64,000 bases of DNA, taken from Streptomyces erythrochromogenes (GTDB lineage: Bacteria > Actinomycetota > Actinomycetes > Streptomycetales > Streptomycetaceae). The stretch spans positions 7,537,501 to 7,601,500 of the forward strand of contig NZ_CP108036.1 in NCBI RefSeq assembly GCF_036170895.1, given 5' to 3'. Below the pieces are notes generated by a model, which saw only the letters and a program-made list of their open reading frames with translations, did not search any database and was not told where the DNA came from. A program made the translations under genes and the position numbers. Shown piece after piece: positions 61,086-64,000 of this stretch (position 1 is the stretch's first letter; every line of letters starts with the position of its first letter).

Positions 61086-62123
61086 ATGCCCAAGCCCACA
61101 CCCCCCGCCGGGCCCGGGGACGACCTACCCCGGTTCACGGCCGCGGCCGTCCAGGCCGCACCCGTCTACCTCGACCCCGCCGCCACCGTCGACAAGGCCG
61201 TCGCCCTGATCGCGGAGGCCGCGGCGAACGGCGCCCGACTCGTCGTCTTCCCCGAGGTGTTCGTCCCCGGCTACCCCTACTGGAACTGGACGATGAACCC
61301 CGTCCAGGGATCCCCCTGGTTCGAGCGGCTCCAGCGCGCCTCCGTCGACATCCCCGGCCCGCACGTCGACGCCCTGCGCGCGGCGGCCCGCCTGCACGGC
61401 GTCGTCCTCGTCATCGGGGTCAACGAACGCGCCCCGCACAGCCTCGGCGTCCTCTACAACACCCTGCTCACCATCGGCCCCGACGGCGAACTCCTCGGCG
61501 TCCACCGCAAACTGGTCCCCACCTGGGCCGAGAAGCTCACCTGGACCGGCGGCGACGGCAGCTCCCTGGTCGTCCACCCCACCCCGATCGGCCCGCTCGG
61601 CGCCCTGGCCTGCGGCGAGAACACCAACACCCTGGCCCGCTTCACGCTCCTGGCCCAGGGCGAACTCGTCCACGCCTCCTGCTACATCGCCCTGCCCGTC
61701 GCACCCGCCGACTACGACATGGCCGACGCCATCGCCGTCCGCACCGCCGCCCACAGCTTCGAGGGCAAGGTCTTCTCCGTCGTCGCCTGCTCCACCGTCT
61801 CCCCGGAGATCGTGGACGCCCTCGCCGGGGACGACGAGGAACTGCGGAAGCAGTTCACCCGCCCCCGCAGCGCCCTGTCCGGCATCTTCGGCCCCGACGG
61901 CCGCCCGGTGACCGAACCCCTCGTCGACGACGAGGGCATCGTCTACGCCGAGATCGACCTCGCCCGCTGCATCCAGCCCCGGCAGATGCACGACATCACC
62001 GGCCACTACAACCGCTTCGACATCTTCCGCCTCGAAGTCGACAACCGCCCCCGCCCGCCCGTGACCTTCACCGCGCCCGCGGCCCCCGCCGCCGGCACCG
62101 CCAGCCCCGAGGAGGACGCATGA
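61086..62123 (+). CDS. Nitrilase
   Basis: A 345-residue carbon-nitrogen hydrolase of the nitrilase branch. The Glu-Lys-Cys triad is visible in VVFPEVFVPGYP, HRKLVPTWAEKLTW and GALACGENTNTL, the last with the CGEN text typical of nitrilases proper. It should convert a nitrile directly to the acid and ammonia in the cytosol. In this operon it could feed the ligase with an aromatic acid made from an aryl nitrile. It starts 11 bases after the hydroxylase stop and ends overlapping the cupin gene (ATGA). GGAGACG precedes the ATG. Substrate is inferred. Confidence 0.88.
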   Translation: MPKPTPPAGPGDDLPRFTAAAVQAAPVYLDPAATVDKAVALIAEAAANGARLVVFPEVFVPGYPYWNWTMNPVQGSPWFERLQRASVDIPGPHVDALRAAARLHGVVLVIGVNERAPHSLGVLYNTLLTIGPDGELLGVHRKLVPTWAEKLTWTGGDGSSLVVHPTPIGPLGALACGENTNTLARFTLLAQGELVHASCYIALPVAPADYDMADAIAVRTAAHSFEGKVFSVVACSTVSPEIVDALAGDDEELRKQFTRPRSALSGIFGPDGRPVTEPLVDDEGIVYAEIDLARCIQPRQMHDITGHYNRFDIFRLEVDNRPRPPVTFTAPAAPAAGTASPEEDA

Positions 62124-63238
62124 CCATCGAGCAGGACGACACCGCGCTCGGCCGCGCCCGCGTGTCCGACACCCCCGAACTCACCGCCTACTACGACGAG
62201 CTCGGCGCCCTGGACGCGGGCGCCCTGTGGACCGTCGCCAACGACATCGAGCCCTGGTACCCGCACCCCCGGTCCGTACCCGTCCTGTGGCGCTACGACG
62301 ACCTGCGCCCCCTCGTCCACAAGGCCCTCGGCCTCGTCCGGGCCGACGACGCCGGCCGCCGCGTCGTCATGCTCGTCAACCCGGGCCGCAGGGACGTCAG
62401 CGCCGCCGCCGGACTCCTCTACACCGGACTCCAGATCATGGGCCCCGGCGAGGCCATGACCGCCCACCGCCACCAGGCCGCGGCCCTGCGCTTCGTCCAC
62501 GAGGGCACCGGCGCCTGGACGATCGTCGACGGCCAGAAGCTGAAGGTCGGCCCCCGCGACTTCGCCATCACCCCGAACGGCACCTGGCACGAGCACGGCA
62601 ACGACGCCGACGACGCCCCCGTCATCTGGCAGGACGGCCTGGACATCCCGCTGGTCAACGCCCTCGATGCCGGCTTCTACGAGGTCCACCCCGAGCTGTA
62701 CCAGACGCCCGGGAAGGTCATCAACTCCTCGGTCCTCACCTACGGGGCGAACCTGCTGCCCTACGGCGCGCAGAAGTGGACCCGGCCCTACTCGCCGCTG
62801 CTCGCCTACCCCTGGGAGCCCACCTACGAAGCCCTGCGGAACCTGGCGAAGGCGACCGAGGGCTCCCCGTACGACGGGGTCATCGCCGAGTACACCAACC
62901 CGGTGACGGGCGGCCCGGTCATGCCCACCATGGGCGCCCACATGCAGCTCCTGCGCCCCGGCCAGGCCACCCTCGCCCACCGCCACACCGGCTCGGTGAT
63001 CTACACGGCGGCCAAGGGCCGCGGCGTCTCCGTCATCGCCGGACGGCGCTTCGAGTGGAAGCAGGGCGACATCTTCTGCGTCCCCTCCTGGGCCTGGCAC
63101 GAGCACCACAACCTCGACCCGGCAGAGGACGCCTGCCTCTTCTCCTTCAACGACTTCCCCGTCATGCGCTCGCTCGGCTTCCACCGGGAAGAGGCGTACG
63201 CCGACAACGGCGGGCACCAGCCCGTCACCGCCGCCTGA
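62120..63238 (+). CDS. Gentisate 1,2-dioxygenase-like bicupin
   Basis: A 372-residue bicupin ring-cleavage dioxygenase. The first cupin binds the iron through HRH in MTAHRHQAAALRFVHEG (near residue 116) and the downstream His in WHEHGND (near 157). The second cupin keeps LAHRHTGSVIYT and WHEHHN. It fits gentisate 1,2-dioxygenase (SdgD type), which opens gentisate to maleylpyruvate; a close homologue that acts on aminosalicylate cannot be excluded. The ATG overlaps the nitrilase stop. It is followed 19 bases later by a hydrolase for the ring-cleavage product. Confidence 0.88.
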   Translation: MTIEQDDTALGRARVSDTPELTAYYDELGALDAGALWTVANDIEPWYPHPRSVPVLWRYDDLRPLVHKALGLVRADDAGRRVVMLVNPGRRDVSAAAGLLYTGLQIMGPGEAMTAHRHQAAALRFVHEGTGAWTIVDGQKLKVGPRDFAITPNGTWHEHGNDADDAPVIWQDGLDIPLVNALDAGFYEVHPELYQTPGKVINSSVLTYGANLLPYGAQKWTRPYSPLLAYPWEPTYEALRNLAKATEGSPYDGVIAEYTNPVTGGPVMPTMGAHMQLLRPGQATLAHRHTGSVIYTAAKGRGVSVIAGRRFEWKQGDIFCVPSWAWHEHHNLDPAEDACLFSFNDFPVMRSLGFHREEAYADNGGHQPVTAA

Positions 63239-63257
63239 ACCGCAAGGAGCCCCCAGC

Positions 63258-64000
63258 ATGCGCTTGCTGACCTTCACCGCCGCAGCCGACACGTCCGACG
63301 CCGCTGACTCCGCCGCCACAGCCGGCCGAGCGGCCGGACGCCTCGGCGCCGAGACCGACGGCACCGTCCTCGACCTCGCGGTCCTGGCCCGCCACGCCGG
63401 CGTACCGCTCCCGCACGACCTGCTCTCCTTCGTCCAGGCAGGCCCGGCCGCCCGGGAGACCGCCCGGGAACTGCTCGCCGCCGACCCGGCCGGCCGGCCC
63501 GCCGAGGCCGTGCACCGCCTGGAGGACGTGACCCTGCGCGCCCCGCTGCGCCCCGGGAAGATCATCGGCGTCGGCCTCAACTACATCGAGCACGTCGAGG
63601 AGTCCAGCCGCAGCCTCGACACCGACAAGGACCTGCCGCCGCGCCCCGTCCTCTTCGGCAAGCCCGCCACCGCCGTCACCGGCCCCGGAGCGCCGATCCT
63701 GCACAACGCGGACCTGACCACCCAGCTGGACTGGGAATGCGAACTGGCCGTCGTCATCGGCCGCACCGCCTTCCGGGTGAGCGAGGAGGAGGCGTACGAG
63801 CACATCTTCGGCTTCAGCATCCTCAACGACATCAGCGCCCGCGACCAGCGCCGCTCCGGCCAGTGGTTCTTCTCCAAGGGCCAGGACTCCTACGCCCCCT
63901 TCGGCCCGGTGGTCGTGACCCGCGACGAGATCCGCGACCCCATGGCCCTCGACCTCTCGCTGCGCGTCAACAAAGTCACCAAGCAGAAGTCGAACACCCG
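63258..64000 (+). CDS. Fumarylacetoacetate-hydrolase family protein (partial)
   Basis: The gene continues past the window; about 247 codons are present. After an N-terminal domain, the FAH catalytic core begins at GVGLNYIEHVEE (near residue 107), followed by FGKP, LDWECELAVVIG with the metal-binding Glu residues, and DISARDQ, KGQDSYAPFGPVV. In a gentisate pathway it would be the fumarylpyruvate (or maleylpyruvate) hydrolase giving pyruvate and fumarate or maleate. AAGGAG lies eight bases before the ATG. Its C-terminus and any later operon genes are outside the window. Confidence 0.88.
   Translation, partial: MRLLTFTAAADTSDAADSAATAGRAAGRLGAETDGTVLDLAVLARHAGVPLPHDLLSFVQAGPAARETARELLAADPAGRPAEAVHRLEDVTLRAPLRPGKIIGVGLNYIEHVEESSRSLDTDKDLPPRPVLFGKPATAVTGPGAPILHNADLTTQLDWECELAVVIGRTAFRVSEEEAYEHIFGFSILNDISARDQRRSGQWFFSKGQDSYAPFGPVVVTRDEIRDPMALDLSLRVNKVTKQKSNT

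Noticed and set aside
1..64000. CRISPR arrays, tRNA or rRNA genes, complete transposons
   Set aside because: No regularly spaced identical repeats, cloverleaf or rRNA signature sequence was seen; only IS and integrase scraps are present.

Overview
The window is about 70% GC or more, with GC-saturated third codon positions, many GTG starts and stop/start overlaps of ATGA or GTGA type. Its gene families (HGxxPAAW protein, ECF42-type sigma factor with a DGPF partner, MerR/beta-clamp fusion, salicylyl-CoA hydroxylase/oxidoreductase) point to a Streptomyces or close relative. No rRNA, tRNA, CRISPR array or intact insertion sequence was seen. All calls come from reading the sequence; no database search was run.

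Left end (1-2.8 kb): accessory-looking DNA. It has a 324-base non-coding lead with four TGATCAG words, a DUF1963-like protein, a MerR regulator overlapping a small unknown gene, and an IS21 IstB fragment beside the 3' stub of another gene.

2.9-12.9 kb: a quinone-oxidoreductase-like enzyme, then a two-gene minus-strand RNA-repair operon. One gene is an RNA ligase joined to a P-loop kinase. The other is a 957-residue chain of MJ1316 domain, EEP phosphoesterase, 2H phosphoesterase and eukaryote-like poly(A) polymerase. After a small lipoprotein comes a tightly overlapped signalling operon: receiver-thioredoxin-reductase-like fusion, cNMP-domain histidine kinase, and UBP zinc finger.

12.9-32.8 kb: mostly single genes and small operons. 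These include AraC and GlxA-type regulators, a MerR/beta-clamp fusion, a metallo-beta-lactamase-fold enzyme, a DUF418-type membrane protein, NUDIX, AHSA1, an atypical SDR with a GNAT, a DEAD-box helicase, MarR and TetR regulators with palindromic operators, a cold-shock protein, an ECF42 sigma factor with its DGPF partner and candidate promoter, and a free-standing condensation-domain enzyme.

32.9-43.4 kb: an ABC exporter (FtsX type) divergent from a NarL-type two-component system with a 30-bp-spaced direct repeat between them, then an LRV-repeat protein with a cysteine cluster, LysR with a divergent epimerase-like gene, a DUF2330 membrane protein and small exported or unknown proteins.

43.7-56.4 kb: what looks like a LacI-type regulon. 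A regulator gene at 51.4 kb lies among secreted esterases, a SurE-like nucleotidase, an MFS transporter and two PAP2 phosphatases. Copies of a TTACACGTGTAA-like palindrome sit upstream of the transporter operon, the regulator and the esterase/PAP2 pair. The region also holds a G-quadruplex motif, 700 bases of low-complexity DNA and a frameshifted integrase remnant.

56.5-64.0 kb: a plus-strand catabolic operon that fits CoA-dependent salicylate (or a similar aromatic acid) degradation: ligase-thioesterase fusion, FAD hydroxylase/OYE fusion, nitrilase, gentisate-dioxygenase-like cupin, and an FAH-family hydrolase cut by the window edge. Ring activation as a CoA ester, hydroxylation, thioester release, ring cleavage and hydrolysis of the cleavage product would follow one another; the nitrilase could supply the acid from a nitrile.
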